Positions 14,626 to 15,237 of a DNA stretch of 15,237 nucleotides are shown piece by piece. The notes beneath the pieces were generated by a model. That model was given only the letters and a program-made list of their open reading frames with translations. It did no database searches and was not told the origin of the DNA. How positions within the stretch are numbered: the stretch's first letter is position 1; each line of letters starts with the position of its first letter. The stretch is from a bacterium (GTDB taxonomy: Bacteria > Electryoneota > RPQS01). Where the stretch lies: contig JAHIZR010000254.1 in NCBI GenBank assembly GCA_018814465.1, positions 1 to 15,237 on the forward strand, read 5' to 3'. The translations under genes and the position numbers were made by a program.

Positions 14626-15207
14626 ATGATATTGAACAAGCTGACTTTTTCATTGTTCATCATGGCCGCAATCTGCGATCTGTCAGCGGCATTCGGAGCG
14701 GAGCCGGAAAACAGTAAAGCTGTTTTCTTGACTCCGCAAAGAGGATCGATTATCCAAAACAGAAGACAATTTCCTGCCGCCGTACAGCTCAGTGAGTTTA
14801 AGTCGGAATCCAATTACTGGATCGCCATCGCCTCGGTTACCGGGCATGACAGTACTTGGGACGAAATCGTCACGATCCATAATCGGATGCTTGAAAACGA
14901 CACGAATGTCCCGCCTGCGGGATTAGTGGAGTTAATGAAGGAATGGAAGCCGAACCTCTTCTGGCCTAAATTTGCGGTTCCTGAAAGTCCATATGAGAGT
15001 CTGGTATTTGATGGCGGTAATAATCCTTTGCAGGGTCTCGAACCACAGCCAATGATACTCCTTGCGCTTGACGTCGATGACTCTCTGCACGAATTCTTTA
15101 AGGCGTGGTTTCGGCAGGGGACGGAAGGCAAAGGATACCAGGGAATCCCCGTGTCAAGGTTGGGCAAAGACATGATCTTAGGCCGTTGTGAGATAATCTT
15201 TCCTTAG
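14626..15207 (+). CDS. Secreted hypothetical protein sharing a domain with its upstream neighbour
   Basis: This complete 193-residue protein has a signal peptide (MILNKLTFSLFIMAAICDLS, likely cut after AAFGA near 25) and no other membrane segment, so it should be exported. AAGGAGG lies five to six bases before ATG, an excellent ribosome-binding site that fixes the start. The mature part has NYWIAIA (63-69), FWPKF (112-116) and a strand-helix stretch at 145-165 (LLALDVDDSLHEFFKAWFRQ), which line up with SYWLMFA, VWPKV and residues 176-196 of the 224-residue protein. Compared with that protein it carries an insert of about 40 residues between the first two motifs. No catalytic motif is evident and I do not recognise the family. 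No terminator is visible in the 30 bases left to the window edge. It may act at the envelope alongside the operon products, but only proximity supports that. Confidence 0.8.
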   Translation: MILNKLTFSLFIMAAICDLSAAFGAEPENSKAVFLTPQRGSIIQNRRQFPAAVQLSEFKSESNYWIAIASVTGHDSTWDEIVTIHNRMLENDTNVPPAGLVELMKEWKPNLFWPKFAVPESPYESLVFDGGNNPLQGLEPQPMILLALDVDDSLHEFFKAWFRQGTEGKGYQGIPVSRLGKDMILGRCEIIFP

Positions 15208-15237
15208 AAATAGTGCATATATCAAACTGTCACTTGA

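Noticed and set aside
1..15237. tRNA, rRNA, insertion sequence or prophage genes
   Set aside because: No cloverleaf, ribosomal RNA segment, transposase motif or phage structural gene was found by eye on either strand.

Overview
The window looks like a chromosome segment from a Gram-negative-type (diderm) bacterium of middling GC content that uses the standard code, since TGA is a normal stop. It encodes a lipoprotein with a lipobox, secreted proteins with signal peptides, and a multidomain secreted subtilase of the kind common in FCB-group and candidate-phylum bacteria. I cannot place it more finely, and the phylum guess is weak.

Layout. (1) 1-2603, minus strand: the N-terminal 867 residues of a secreted subtilisin-family (S8) protease with tandem prodomain-like modules, an intact Asp-His-Ser triad and two fibronectin III-like repeats. 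The C-terminus runs off the left edge. (2) 2604-3469: an AT-rich divergent intergenic region. It has one plausible promoter facing each way, each overlapping a small palindrome, and a cluster of three potential RNA hairpins bracketed by near-identical direct repeats. (3) 3470-12986, plus strand: five closely packed genes that form a convincing operon. They encode a lipoprotein with a von Willebrand A-like metal-site motif, a small three-helix membrane protein, a tubulin/FtsZ-superfamily-like protein, a 1131-residue protein carrying an actin/Hsp70-type ATPase behind a ~550-residue unrecognised N-terminal region, and a 903-residue membrane-spanning coiled-coil protein. (4) 12987-15207: two single genes (224 aa membrane-anchored, 193 aa secreted) that share a small domain. 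They are embedded in gene-free stretches full of palindromic dispersed repeats.

The operon is the interesting system. It pairs a tubulin-like and an actin/Hsp70-like nucleotide-binding protein, both apparently cytoplasmic, with an envelope lipoprotein, an integral membrane protein and a transmembrane coiled-coil protein that could link the two sides of the inner membrane. From memory, Makarova and Koonin (2010) described prokaryotic FtsZ-like families linked to vWA-domain proteins and proposed a membrane-remodelling role. This operon looks like a variant in which an actin/Hsp70-like ATPase and a coiled-coil membrane protein take the partner positions. That is inference from motifs and context; nothing in the sequence proves function. 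All family calls were made by eye without database searches.
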